Source: Rubripirellula reticaptiva
Lineage (GTDB): Bacteria > Planctomycetota > Planctomycetia > Pirellulales > Pirellulaceae
Direction: 5' to 3'
Assembly: GCF_007860175.1 (NCBI RefSeq)
Contig: NZ_SJPX01000001.1
Span: forward strand, 806,001-870,000
DNA: 64,000 nt
Below the pieces are notes generated by a model. That model was not told the DNA's origin, searched no databases, and saw only the letters and a program-made list of their open reading frames with translations. Both the position numbers and the translations under genes were made by a program. Shown here piece by piece: positions 10,201 through 17,981 of this stretch (position 1 is its first letter; the number at the start of each line of letters is the position of its first letter).

Positions 10201-13200
10201 TTAACCGGCTGCCGAATTTCAACTTGAGTCGAATTCGCGTCCGTCCAAAAACTTTGATCGATCTTTCCACGATGTCCGATCTCGATGAACGCACGAGCCG
10301 ATGGATAGCCACTGCCCCAAATGACCGAGTAACTTTGACCAGGCTCAACTGAATTTTTCTCTGCCGTTAACAAAAACGGCACCTTCAGTTCCAACTTTTT
10401 GGCATCCGGATCAAGCACACGAATGGGCAATTCCGCACGAACCGCCTTGCCGGACATATCGGTCGTTTCCAAAACCGCACGATAGAGTCCCGCCGTCAGA
10501 TCAACGCTAACGTCGACCGAACCGGAACCGTCAGTGGCAAATTCCTGCTGCGAAACAACATCATCCAGCGGCCATGAATCAGGGTTCGTCCAATCGGGAT
10601 CCGGCTTTTCACCATCGCTCGGCCCAGCGAATTCAGGGCGACGATACTGCTGAAACAAACGCGGCCGCGACACCTTGGCTGGCGATTTCAACCGATAAAC
10701 TTTCAACGTCCCACTGGCAGCGCGTGCTTGGCCGTCAAGTGATTCAGTACGAATCGCGATCTCGGTCGGCGACTCATCCGTCAACCAATCGTCGGTCGTC
10801 ATCGACGCCGAAAGCGATGTGTATCCGACACGAACCGAGCGCTGATCCGAACGAGTTTCGCCGCTAGGATCAGTCACGTCGGCATAGACCATGTAGTCAA
10901 ACGACGGCTGCGAGTCTTCGGCAACTGACAGGTCCGGTTTCGCGACGAACGGAACTTCAAATCGACCCAAGCCGTCTGTCGTCGTAATGCCATGATCAAT
11001 TTCTTGGCTGGCACCTTGAACCGGGGGCATCCACCAACATGACCTCAGCCACCACACCGGATATCGGACACTTCGAACGACTCGCCACGACACACTTGCC
11101 CCATCGATCGCAGCACCGGTGTAAGCAGTTGCTTCGCCTGCCACGACAACGCTGCCACCTAGCTTGACGTCCGCCTTGGGTGAGGCAAGTTCGACCTGAA
11201 ACTTGGGTCGCTTGTATTCTTCGACCGTGACCGCAGTCTGCCCCGATGGCACTCCTTGGACCGCCAAAGTCATCCGCCCCATCAACCGATCACGAGGTGC
11301 GGTAACGCTCGCAGTGAAACTGCCATAGTCGTTCGTCCGCAGATTCAGCGATTCAATCGCTTTACCGTTTGGATCCGAAAACACCACCGCGACGTTCTCT
11401 CGCGACATCGTTTCGTAGCGATTGCTCGTTGGATCCGACAGTAAACAAATGCCCTTGAACTGAATCGTTTGACCAGGTCGATAGATCGAGCGATCGGTGA
11501 AGAAAATCGTCTGACGAACCGTCGTGTTTTGTTTCCTCGGTGCATACAAGTGATAGGAGCTTTCAGTGGACAAAGTCTGATCTTTATGAGACGCGTGCAA
11601 AACAATCTGCCGCTGGTTTCGCCCCGTGAAACGGAACATCCCATTCGCGTCGGTCCGCACGGCAGTCATCGGGCCGCGGCGCTGCGTATTCTGCTCCATC
11701 GCCCACCCCTCGACCTTGGCACCGACGATCGGTTCGCCTGATCGAGCATCTAGCACGAACCCGTCAAGCAAACTCTCGCCCCCGTGGTTGCGAACCACGA
11801 TCGACAGATCGCTGACCCAAACTTCGCAAATCGAAAGCTGATTTTGCTCTAGGCCAAAGTTCGCATCGTGACTGACGATCAAATAGTACGAACCCGGCTT
11901 ATCAATTTTCGGCGGCGAAAGAGTCTCAACATGCTCTTGATAGTCATCGGTCACCGGCAGATCGACCGACCATGACGCGACGGGTGGCTTCGCCAACAAC
12001 TCAGATCGCTTACCAGTCTCGATCTGTTCGACCCGCCATCGACTACTGTTTGCAAAATCACGAAAGTCGAACTCAACCAAACGAAAATGGACTTGCGTAA
12101 CGTTTCGATAACGAACCTCGACAACAGGATTGTCGTCAACATCGCTCGTCGTTTGATTTGACCAATTCCAAACTCGCTCGGTGACCGCGCTTGACGAAGG
12201 CGCTTCGATCGACTGAATCAGGTTGTAACAAGCTCGGCCGCCAACCGAATCAGGAAAACGACTTAGGCCATCTGCCGCGATCGAATGAGCCTGGACCAAA
12301 TCGCCCGCTTCCCGAAGCGACTCCGCTAACCGGTGCAGCACCCGGGCCGCGATCGGGCTAACCCCACACTCACTAGCGCAGCGCCGTAGCGATACTTGAA
12401 ATCGCTCGCGTTTGGAATCGCCAAAGGCAAAGTTCTCGCCAAACTTCAACCGCAGAAAGTCGGCATCGAAGAATGCCGACCGATCAGAATCGCCCTGGTG
12501 AAACTGCAGCAATGACTGGAACAACTTCACCGCATTGAGCGTCAACGACTCGTCATCGGTGGTTTCCGGCAACCAAGCTATGAATGCATTAGCATCGCCA
12601 AAGATCGGCGACTCGCTCGAGATTTCGAACGAGTCTTTTTTCGCTGCACCTGCTTGTTCCCCCGATGCGTAAAATTCGATTGCATTGTGAGCAATCACAT
12701 CGTAGAGCGTCGGACGCAGCTCGGTTGCAGACTCGGTCCCATCAAGCAATCCGCGATAGTCGGCTACCGAAGTCGACTTCAATAGCGAATCCGAAGACAG
12801 AGCGACTTGAAATTGCTCGCGAATTTTGTTCAAAATGCGAGGCAAATCCCATGTCGTAAAATCCTCGCCCACAGTTTCCATCGCAGAATCGCTGGTTTGC
12901 GTTCGCTGCAAAAAACGCCAACGGTTCTGTTGAAAGTAATGCCAATACCAATTCGCTAGCACCGCTTCCATCACGGGCTTCATCGGTTCGGGCACTTGAT
13001 CAATCTCGGCCCTCAGACGCTTGATTCGTTCTTCCGGCAAACCGCCCTGAATCTCGGCCTCGAGTGCCACTTTCCAGCACACCGCTTTGATTGCAACGTC
13101 ATACTTCTTGTTGGCTTGCGCATCGCGAAGAATTGGTACCAATTGCTCAACTGCCGTCTTGGGCAAGCCTTTTTCGATCGCAGCATCAACGGATTTCCAT

Positions 13201-13316
13201 GGCACGTCAGCCGTCTCCTGAGCAAGTGAAACACGCCCGATTGATAGCCACATCAACGCGACCATCAATCCAACGATCGAAGAAACAAGAACACGCACGC
13301 GCCGATGACCAATCAC
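7260..13316 (-). CDS. Alpha-2-macroglobulin family protein with CxEQ thioester motif
   Basis: A 2018-residue secreted protein. I choose the GTG at 13316 because an AAAGGA lies 7 nt upstream and the product then begins with a classic signal peptide (RRVRVLVSSIVGLMVALMW ending near SLAQ); an upstream GTG at 13397 would bury it. Residues roughly 40-440 look like a helical, TPR-like extension. Macroglobulin-type beta domains follow, including ITDRSIYRPGQT-like phrasing (FFTDRSIYRPGQTIQFKG), typical of MG repeats. A low-complexity Met/Ala-rich stretch lies in the bait-region position. CSEQ at 1487-1490 is the thioester site, followed by the helical thioester domain and a C-terminal receptor-like beta domain. 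Family role: trapping attacking proteases in the periplasm. No PBP1C gene, the usual partner in proteobacteria, is adjacent. Confidence 0.93.
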   Translation of the reverse strand: MIGHRRVRVLVSSIVGLMVALMWLSIGRVSLAQETADVPWKSVDAAIEKGLPKTAVEQLVPILRDAQANKKYDVAIKAVCWKVALEAEIQGGLPEERIKRLRAEIDQVPEPMKPVMEAVLANWYWHYFQQNRWRFLQRTQTSDSAMETVGEDFTTWDLPRILNKIREQFQVALSSDSLLKSTSVADYRGLLDGTESATELRPTLYDVIAHNAIEFYASGEQAGAAKKDSFEISSESPIFGDANAFIAWLPETTDDESLTLNAVKLFQSLLQFHQGDSDRSAFFDADFLRLKFGENFAFGDSKRERFQVSLRRCASECGVSPIAARVLHRLAESLREAGDLVQAHSIAADGLSRFPDSVGGRACYNLIQSIEAPSSSAVTERVWNWSNQTTSDVDDNPVVEVRYRNVTQVHFRLVEFDFRDFANSSRWRVEQIETGKRSELLAKPPVASWSVDLPVTDDYQEHVETLSPPKIDKPGSYYLIVSHDANFGLEQNQLSICEVWVSDLSIVVRNHGGESLLDGFVLDARSGEPIVGAKVEGWAMEQNTQRRGPMTAVRTDANGMFRFTGRNQRQIVLHASHKDQTLSTESSYHLYAPRKQNTTVRQTIFFTDRSIYRPGQTIQFKGICLLSDPTSNRYETMSRENVAVVFSDPNGKAIESLNLRTNDYGSFTASVTAPRDRLMGRMTLAVQGVPSGQTAVTVEEYKRPKFQVELASPKADVKLGGSVVVAGEATAYTGAAIDGASVSWRVVRSVRYPVWWLRSCWWMPPVQGASQEIDHGITTTDGLGRFEVPFVAKPDLSVAEDSQPSFDYMVYADVTDPSGETRSDQRSVRVGYTSLSASMTTDDWLTDESPTEIAIRTESLDGQARAASGTLKVYRLKSPAKVSRPRLFQQYRRPEFAGPSDGEKPDPDWTNPDSWPLDDVVSQQEFATDGSGSVDVSVDLTAGLYRAVLETTDMSGKAVRAELPIRVLDPDAKKLELKVPFLLTAEKNSVEPGQSYSVIWGSGYPSARAFIEIGHRGKIDQSFWTDANSTQVEIRQPVKESMRGGFTVRVTMVRENRAHLEQRTVEVPWSNKNLTVRWEHFVSKLKPGAKETWTAVVEGPDAKLVAAEMVATLYDASLDAFLPHQWLDRFNVFRREYTQVSPSFANTPKYLQAIFNGWRVDHQDESLVYPRLPDQLARPMFGGRFARGQMMRKGAMGLGVMDDAMAAPMASSMMMDGANESAAFAAAPAGAASGEDSPPAADAVAKADFDNVSVRTNLNETAFFFPQLIAGTDGSVRMEFTMPEALTKWKFMSFSHDSDLRSGSLADTVVTAKDLMVVPNPPRFVREGDEIEFTVKVVNQSPTRQAGSLRLTFADARTGNSVDDKLSNVDVDKPFEIPAGQSQTVAWRIKVADGLGVLTFKAIGSTGRLSDGEEGYLPVLSRRVLVTESITLPIRGKQSKSFEFEKLMKSGTSDSIGHQSVTAQMVSNPSWYAVMALPYLMEYPHQCSEQTFNRLYANAVARHIASSDPKIQRVFEQWRATPALDSPLAQNEDLKSILLAETPWVRQSDSESQARRNVGILFDANRLDNEMSRAMMQLSDLQREDGMWSWFPGGGANEYITLYIATGFGRMRHLGIDVDVSIAVKSLDRLDAWMTQRYDKIMASDRSKDHLSSTIALYLYGRSFFIKEHPIAPQHQIAFDYWMSQAQTFWLGLASRQSQAHVAVAMKRLGQTAAAEGVMKSIKERSVSSDEMGMFWRDTENGWWWHAAPIETQAMMIEAFDEVMDDAKAVEDCKVWLLKQKQTQNWTTTKATADAVYSLLLRGSDTLASDSLVTLSMGGKTVKPSAVEAGTGFYEQRFVGPQVSPELGEITVTKVDDGVAWGSVHWQYFEDIAKVTPHAGTPLKLTKQLYVKKNTNDGPTLVAVDGPVGVGDELVVRIVLQSDRDMEYLHLKDYRGSGTEPVNVLSRYKFQDGLGYYESTRDTASHFFIDYLPKGMYVFEYSTRVQLRGEYQTGFANIQCMYAPEFDTHSESLPIVVK

Positions 13317-13323
13317 AGTAGAA

Positions 13324-13329
13324 TCCTTT
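13324..13329 (-). promoter_or_regulatory. Ribosome binding site deciding the macroglobulin start
   Basis: On the minus strand AAAGGA is followed by 7 nt and then GTG at 13316. No comparable site precedes the upstream GTG at 13397, and only the downstream start places the signal peptide at the N-terminus. Confidence 0.6.
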
Positions 13330-13463
13330 GAGCAAGCCAGTGAACTTCTACTTGCATTGTCCCCCGAGTGCTTCACAGTTACACCGGGGCAGGCCACTAA
13401 ATTACAATTTTACTGAAAGCCTTTCACCACCACACCGTGATTGGCAAGGTTACCGAGAACGAC

Positions 13464-14339
13464 ATGACACTCCCAATCAAATCAGTGCAGTCCCATCGCT
13501 CGCTGCAATTTTCCGAGACAGCCTTTTCCAACTGGCTTTACTGTGCTGCTGCCATGATCACCCTACTTGGCTGTACTGAACTGAATCCCGTCGGGGCTGC
13601 CGAGACAGCACCCAGTGTCGTGCCGCTCAAGCAAGCTCACGCACACAACGACTACCTGCACGAGCGACCACTGTTGGACGCTCTCGACCACGGATTCTGT
13701 AGTGTCGAGGCGGACATCTTCCTGGTCGACGGCGAGTTGCTGGTAGCTCACTCGCGAGCGGAATTGGCAAAGTCGAGGACGCTAAAAAAACTCTACCTTG
13801 ATCCACTAAGCGAAAGAGTGAAACAAAACGGTGGACGTGTTTACCGAGGTGGCCCAGTCATCACCCTATTGATTGACTTCAAAAATGAGGGCACAGCCAC
13901 CTACCACGCGTTAGACAATCTGCTCGGCGAGTATCCGGATGTGTTTTCCGTCACCAAAGGCGGCGAGCGAACAGAGAAAGCCGTGAATGTCGTCATCAGT
14001 GGCGACCGGCCGTTCGCAACCGTCGAGGCTGACATGGAACGTTTTGCTGGACTGGATGGGCGGCTATCCGACTTGGACAGCGATATGCCGGTCTACTTGA
14101 TGCCAATGATCAGTGATCGCTGGGGCAGCCATTTCAAATGGCAAGGCAAAGGGGAAATGACGACCGAAGAAAAGCAAAAGCTTGACACGATTGTCAAACA
14201 AGCTCACGCGAAAGGCCGCATCCTTCGGTTCTGGGCGATTCCCGACAACCCGACCAGCTGGAAAGCGTTGCAAGAAGCTGGCGTTGACCTGATCAACACG
14301 GACAATCTGGATGGGCTTAGCAAGACACTGAAAGAGTGA
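13464..14339 (+). CDS. PI-PLC/glycerophosphodiesterase-like (AIM6-type) exported protein
   Basis: 291 residues from ATG 13464 (a GTG at 13437 is also in frame). A hydrophobic segment ending in LLGC looks like a lipobox, so this may be a lipoprotein, though the leader before it is long. The mature part opens with HAHNDYLHERPLLDAL, then VEADIFLVDGELLVAHS: a His, Glu/Asp and second His arranged as in the TIM-barrel phosphodiesterase superfamily (PI-PLC/GDPD), in the branch that includes yeast AIM6. LLIDFKNEG gives a further acidic residue on a strand. It probably cleaves a phosphodiester outside the cytoplasm; the substrate is unknown. It lies divergently from the macroglobulin gene. Confidence 0.75.
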   Translation: MTLPIKSVQSHRSLQFSETAFSNWLYCAAAMITLLGCTELNPVGAAETAPSVVPLKQAHAHNDYLHERPLLDALDHGFCSVEADIFLVDGELLVAHSRAELAKSRTLKKLYLDPLSERVKQNGGRVYRGGPVITLLIDFKNEGTATYHALDNLLGEYPDVFSVTKGGERTEKAVNVVISGDRPFATVEADMERFAGLDGRLSDLDSDMPVYLMPMISDRWGSHFKWQGKGEMTTEEKQKLDTIVKQAHAKGRILRFWAIPDNPTSWKALQEAGVDLINTDNLDGLSKTLKE

Positions 14340-14395
14340 TTCGCCCTCGCACTAATCCGATACACCATCGAGAAAAATGGGAAAGACCACAGACG

Positions 14396-14944
14396 ATGAG
14401 CGAAGAAAACAGCATCCGAACGGCTCAGTTCAACCCGAAGGTTTGTACCTATTGGTTGCTTTCTGGGGCCGTTGCGATGATTGCGACCATTGTTGGAATT
14501 CCCCTTCTGTTGCTCTGGTTCCCGATTGGGTTGGTGGTTACGAAACGCTACTTGGACAAGATGGAATGCGTGCTGACCGACAAAGCACTGAAGGTCAAAA
14601 AAGGCATCCTTGTCCGAGTCGAGAAAACGATCCCGCTTGAAAAAATCACGGACATGGGAATGGTCCAAGGACCGATCATGCGTCTGTTCGACCTCCACAC
14701 ACTTACGGTCGAAACGGCAGGCCAATCCGGACAAGGTTCCTTGGTCTCGCTGACAGGTATCGTCGATGCAAAACAGTTTCGCGAAGCTGTCTTGAACCAA
14801 CGAGATACGGTTTCGTCTCGCTCGTCTCGTCCAGCTCTCGAGGCAGTGAGTCAGGATCCGAGTGATGCAAATTCGTTGCTCGCGGAAATCCGCGACTCGC
14901 TGCTTCGTATCGAATCGACGCTACAACAAAAACACGACCGATAG
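14396..14944 (+). CDS. Membrane protein with bacterial PH domain (DUF304 type)
   Basis: 182 residues from ATG 14396. Two adjacent hydrophobic segments (about residues 20-50, LLSGAVAMIATIVGIPLLLL and FPIGLVV) precede a compact domain with LTDKALKVKKGILVRVEKTI and PLEKITDMGMVQGPIMRLF, the pattern of YdbS/YdbT-like bacterial PH domains. The C-terminal 40 residues are charged and probably helical. The PH domain is expected on the cytoplasmic face. Function of this family is poorly defined; roles in membrane organisation have been proposed. No SD-like sequence is evident. Confidence 0.8.
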   Translation: MSEENSIRTAQFNPKVCTYWLLSGAVAMIATIVGIPLLLLWFPIGLVVTKRYLDKMECVLTDKALKVKKGILVRVEKTIPLEKITDMGMVQGPIMRLFDLHTLTVETAGQSGQGSLVSLTGIVDAKQFREAVLNQRDTVSSRSSRPALEAVSQDPSDANSLLAEIRDSLLRIESTLQQKHDR

Positions 14945-15000
14945 CAACGCAGCGAACAAAAGGCTCCGGTCTCCTCTCTTTTTGCAACTGATTGGCTGAG

Positions 15001-15351
15001 TTGAATCCGTACAAGCCACCACACTCCAGCGATGGCACCGCGACACCTCAAGGCAGTCGATCGACATGGTTATTGCTGCTTGCGAGTGGGCTTGGGATCG
15101 CATGCTCGACGCTTGCCATGATGATCATTGCTGAAACATTGGAGATGAGCGCTCGCCAGCGATACTGGACCCCCGAACTTACCAAGGGTATGACAGCCGC
15201 AGCCGCGATACTCACTTTTAGCGTCGGCTGGGGATGCTCGGCACTGCTCTACTGGATGAGAAAAACGAGGACTGCAACGATCGTCAACCTTGGCACCGCA
15301 GCATCCGTTGGCCTGTTCCTGGTGCTCGCAAAACTCGGCGTCATCCTCTGA
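15001..15351 (+). CDS. Small membrane protein with NPYKPP N-terminus
   Basis: 116 residues from the TTG at 15001, giving an N-terminus NPYKPPHSS. Short planctomycete membrane proteins often begin with an NPY-x-P type motif, which is why I prefer this start over the TTG at 14992. Three hydrophobic segments follow: WLLLLASGLGIACSTLAMMI, MTAAAAILTFSVGWGCSALL and TAASVGLFLVLAKLGVIL. No functional motif seen. It lies 56 nt after the PH-domain gene on the same strand. Confidence 0.6.
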   Translation: MNPYKPPHSSDGTATPQGSRSTWLLLLASGLGIACSTLAMMIIAETLEMSARQRYWTPELTKGMTAAAAILTFSVGWGCSALLYWMRKTRTATIVNLGTAASVGLFLVLAKLGVIL

Positions 15352-15588
15352 CGCGGCGACTAGAAAAGCGAACGAGTAAATCGAACGAACGAGAGTGGAA
15401 TCTCCTGTATTGAATCTTGCTAAAGATATCGAAGCTTTAAGTCGACAGCGACGACGTGAAAACATTCGACTTTGGACTGATCGTGCCCCGGGAACGATTG
15501 ACAAACAGGGGTACATCATAGGCATCTGGTACACCGATTCGCCGTGGATGCCGGATACGTTGTTGGCTTGCCCGTGCTGGTTTGAGTC

Positions 15589-15859
15589 TTGCACAAGACG
15601 AAGCGTCAAGGTGTTCGCAGGCGATTCGCGTGGACGGGTTTCCTAGTCTTTGCACTGCTGATTGTTGGATACGCACACATTGCATTTCTAGACGAAGTTG
15701 CCGCCAGTCGTGGCGATTGGTATTTCGATGTGTCTGCTCGTTGCCACAGTTGTTCCTGCCCTTTTAAAGCGAGAAACGATCGACTGGTGGAGTGCGTTGA
15801 CGCTGATTCCGGTTATCACGGTGTGGTGCGTCGGAATCACCATGAAGTACTTGGCTTAG
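15589..15859 (+). pseudogene. Small three-helix membrane protein gene interrupted by a frameshift
   Basis: From TTG 15589 the frame encodes basic residues and a clear helix, FLVFALLIVGYAHIAFL, then turns into Cys/His/Arg-rich sequence unlike protein. In the next frame, from about 15728, the reading CLLVATVVPALLKRETIDWW then ALTLIPVITVWCVGITM runs to a TAG at 15857-15859. The two halves together would make a coherent protein of about 90 residues with three membrane segments. A single-base change between about 15692 (after an in-frame stop in the second frame at 15689) and 15730 would restore it. Either a decayed gene or a sequencing error; family unknown. Confidence 0.45.
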
Positions 15860-15971
15860 CCAACCGACAGATAGCCAACCAATCTGGCGAAACCCAGGAA
15901 TCTCGGGCAGACTCGCCAACTTACGTTTGGTGGTGGGAATGGCAAAGCCTTGGCACCAAAGAGTAAACTGA

Positions 15972-16010
15972 CACCGAGCGGCCAAGCTCGTCCTTAGGCT
16001 GCCCTCGGTG
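15972..16010. terminator. Inverted repeat, possible terminator
   Basis: CACCGAG (15972-15978) pairs perfectly with CTCGGTG (16004-16010); the intervening 25 nt can extend the stem with a GGCC/GGCT pairing and a bulge. It stands between the broken small gene and the hydrolase gene. No T-run follows, so intrinsic termination is uncertain. Confidence 0.35.
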
Positions 16011-16041
16011 ACTTCAACCGTATAGCAAGGCACTTTCCATT

Positions 16042-16800
16042 TTGACTCGGTCGATAACAAAGCGCGCCCTACGGTTATTTGCCATTGCAATTGCTCCGTA
16101 CATCGCAATCGTGACGGTTGTCTTTTTTTACCAACGGTCGCTGATCTTCTTTCCATCACATCTCGATGTGGCCACGCGTTTAACCCCATGGACAGACGCT
16201 GATCGCACGATCGGCTATTGCCGCGAAGTCGACGACGCGCGCACCATTTGGTTGATGACGCATGGAAACGCGGGCCAGGCTGCCGATCGAGACTACGCTC
16301 TCAGCCGAATGTCGGACCAAGACTCTTTTTACGTCGTTGAATATCCAGGGTACGGCGCGCGTGATGGGAAACCTTGCCTTGAATCATTCAACCAGGCGAC
16401 AGCCGAGGCATATCGCATTTTACGGTCGCGATATCCCAACACACCGATCTGTGTCCTCGGCGAATCGATTGGCAGTGGGCCTGCTTGCTCACTTGCAAGA
16501 CAAGAGACTCCGCCAGACAAAATCGTCTTGGTGGTTCCCTTTGATTCGCTGCTAAGCGTGGCCTCGAAGCGGTTCTACTTTCTTCCCGTACGTCCGCTAC
16601 TGCTCGACAACTGGGACAATGCGGCGGCACTGAGGAATTACGCTGGACCGGTCGATATTTTCGGCGCCATCGGCGACAAGATCATTCCCATTGAACATGC
16701 CAAAACGTTGGCCGATCAAATTCCCAGTGCTCGCTTGATACGATTTTCAGGCGGTCACAACGATTGGTCTTACAGCAGAGACGTCGAGATCAAGCAATAA
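16042..16800 (+). CDS. Membrane-anchored alpha/beta hydrolase (Bem46/ABHD-like)
   Basis: 252 residues, TTG start at 16042; no ATG is available before the membrane anchor. An N-terminal hydrophobic anchor (LFAIAIAPYIAIVTVVFFYQ) leads into RSLIFFPSHLD, the typical linker of ABHD17/Bem46-like hydrolases. Then LMTHGNAG supplies the oxyanion-side HGNAG motif, and GESIGSG carries the nucleophile Ser142. IFGAIGDKIIP gives the acid and GGHNDW the catalytic His. It should be a serine hydrolase anchored to the membrane acting on small esters or acylated substrates; substrate unknown. Confidence 0.8.
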   Translation: MTRSITKRALRLFAIAIAPYIAIVTVVFFYQRSLIFFPSHLDVATRLTPWTDADRTIGYCREVDDARTIWLMTHGNAGQAADRDYALSRMSDQDSFYVVEYPGYGARDGKPCLESFNQATAEAYRILRSRYPNTPICVLGESIGSGPACSLARQETPPDKIVLVVPFDSLLSVASKRFYFLPVRPLLLDNWDNAAALRNYAGPVDIFGAIGDKIIPIEHAKTLADQIPSARLIRFSGGHNDWSYSRDVEIKQ

Positions 16801-17455
16801 GATCCAAATCACACAAAACAAACCAACCGATGCCTCCGAGTGTCTGTTCTCAATTTCATTGCCCGCCATCGGTGCACTGAACCATGTCGATCAAATAATA
16901 AAAAACACAAGAGACTCAGCTTGGAATTGTGCTTGGGATTGTTGTCATCGCGGGTTTTGCTTGGACCGTCGTCAATTTGCGGCTTGGCATCAAGTCCGCC
17001 TACTACGAATGGGGCGTCACTTGCATCATCGCCTCCTAAGCCGAAGATCACAACGGAGTTGGTCCGGTGGAATGGGACGATCTGGCCGGTAGCGATACTT
17101 CCGCGATGGTGAGCGTCCACACGGTTCGTTAGACGGTGAATATGCAGACCAACGACGCTGCCGTGCTGAGAGTGAGAATTAGTAAGGTCGGGCGATCAAG
17201 GCAGCCCATCGACAGTGCTGACATCCTCGATCGCTACGCCGTGCCGAACAAAGTACGGCAACAATTGGGCCTCAAAGGGAGACATCCGAGCCGAACAATG
17301 ACGTACAGTTTTGACGTTTATCGTGGATACCCGCCCAGAGACGATCACGTTAGAATGGCGTCTGATGAGCGTTGGACATTCAAAAAAGTCCCGCCAGCGA
17401 CCCCGACGCCAATCGGGGATCGCCGGAAACATCAAAAAACCGTAATTTACGGCAT
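16801..17455. other. 655-nt stretch without an intact recognisable gene
   Basis: Contains the probable decayed membrane gene at 16926-17132. Downstream, a 118-codon frame (17136-17492) runs into the tRNA, carries no recognisable domain and is rejected. Nothing else was identified. Confidence 0.5.
16926..17132 (+). pseudogene. Small membrane protein remnant with in-frame stop
   Basis: The frame reads IVLGIVVIAGFAWTVVNLRL then a short soluble stretch with EWGVTCIIAS before a TAA at 17037-17039. The same frame continues open as AEDHNGVGPVEWDDLAGSD up to a TAG at 17130-17132, protein-like in composition (acidic, Gly/Pro spaced). No good start exists: upstream in frame is a TAA at 16899, and GTG at 16929 is the first candidate. 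I read it as a decayed one- or two-helix membrane protein gene with a premature stop. Alternatively the first 36 codons are a real micro-protein. Confidence 0.35.
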
Positions 17456-17541
17456 GCCCTGGTGGTGGAATTGGCAGACACAGCAGATTTAAAATCTGCC
17501 GGGCGGTTACGCCCTTGCGGGTTCGAGTCCCGCCCTGGGTA
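17456..17541 (+). tRNA. tRNA-Leu (anticodon UAA)
   Basis: Class II tRNA of 86 nt. Anticodon stem GCAGA/TCTGC encloses loop TTTAAAA, giving anticodon TAA (UAA). The long variable arm pairs GGGCG with CGCCC around GTTA. The T arm is GCGGG-TTCGAGT-CCCGC. Acceptor arms GCCCTGG (17456-17462) and CCTGGGT (17534-17540) pair except for a T-T mismatch at the fifth position. The 3' CCA is not encoded (ACT follows), so it must be added by the nucleotidyltransferase. Confidence 0.93.
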
Positions 17542-17981
17542 CTGGTAAGGGTTTTGCTTGGTGGTCGCCAGCGCTTAAAACCCCGTTCTTGACGGTCTTT
17601 GGACCGTCGCCGATTCCGGCTGATTGCTTCTGAACGCCATGGGGCACTTCTGCTGCAGCCCTGGTCGGCGGCTGTGATTTTCTTGACTGCTTGATGATGA
17701 AGTCGTGAAGCTACTGGGCGACTGGGTTATCGTCGCCGAATATGGTGGCCGCGGTATGATGTCGATTCTTGGTCTGCGAAGCGCAGCAATGTGGTCCCAA
17801 ACCAAGCGATTACGGAGTCTCTTCAAAAATCGACTTTCCCGGTGGCGGAATTTGCGGTTGGTGGCAACTTTGTTTTTAAGGGGGTGCTGCGAATGGCGAA
17901 TTTTGCGGCTACACGATTTTTTTCGACGTGAATCCTGTCAAAATGGATCATCGGGTTCCCCTAACTTACTTCGAATGAACT
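17542..17981. other. 440-nt stretch between tRNA-Leu and sigma factor gene
   Basis: No convincing gene on either strand. A perfect 7-bp hairpin (GACGGTC, loop TTTG, GACCGTC) lies at 17591-17608, 50 nt after the tRNA, and may mark the end of its transcript, although no T-run follows. A plus-strand frame at 17705-18010 has an EYGGRGMM segment but no family I recognise, and it overlaps the sigma gene; not called. Confidence 0.5.

Larger units (their letters stand above)
15352..16041. other. 690-nt stretch without an intact recognisable gene
   Basis: It holds the broken small membrane gene at 15589-15859 and an inverted repeat at 15972-16010, listed separately. A GTG-started frame of 83 codons at 15395-15646 has no recognisable domain, and its 3' end overlaps the broken gene; I cannot support it as real. 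Nothing else was recognised. Confidence 0.5.

Noticed and set aside
14204-14800. 198-codon minus-strand frame
   Set aside because: Antisense to the AIM6-like and PH-domain genes; composition not protein-like.
15070-15609. 179-codon minus-strand frame
   Set aside because: Overlaps the small NPYKPP membrane gene, whose hydrophobic pattern is convincing; this frame has no domain.
17136-17492. 118-codon plus-strand frame
   Set aside because: Runs through the 5' half of tRNA-Leu and has no recognisable domain.
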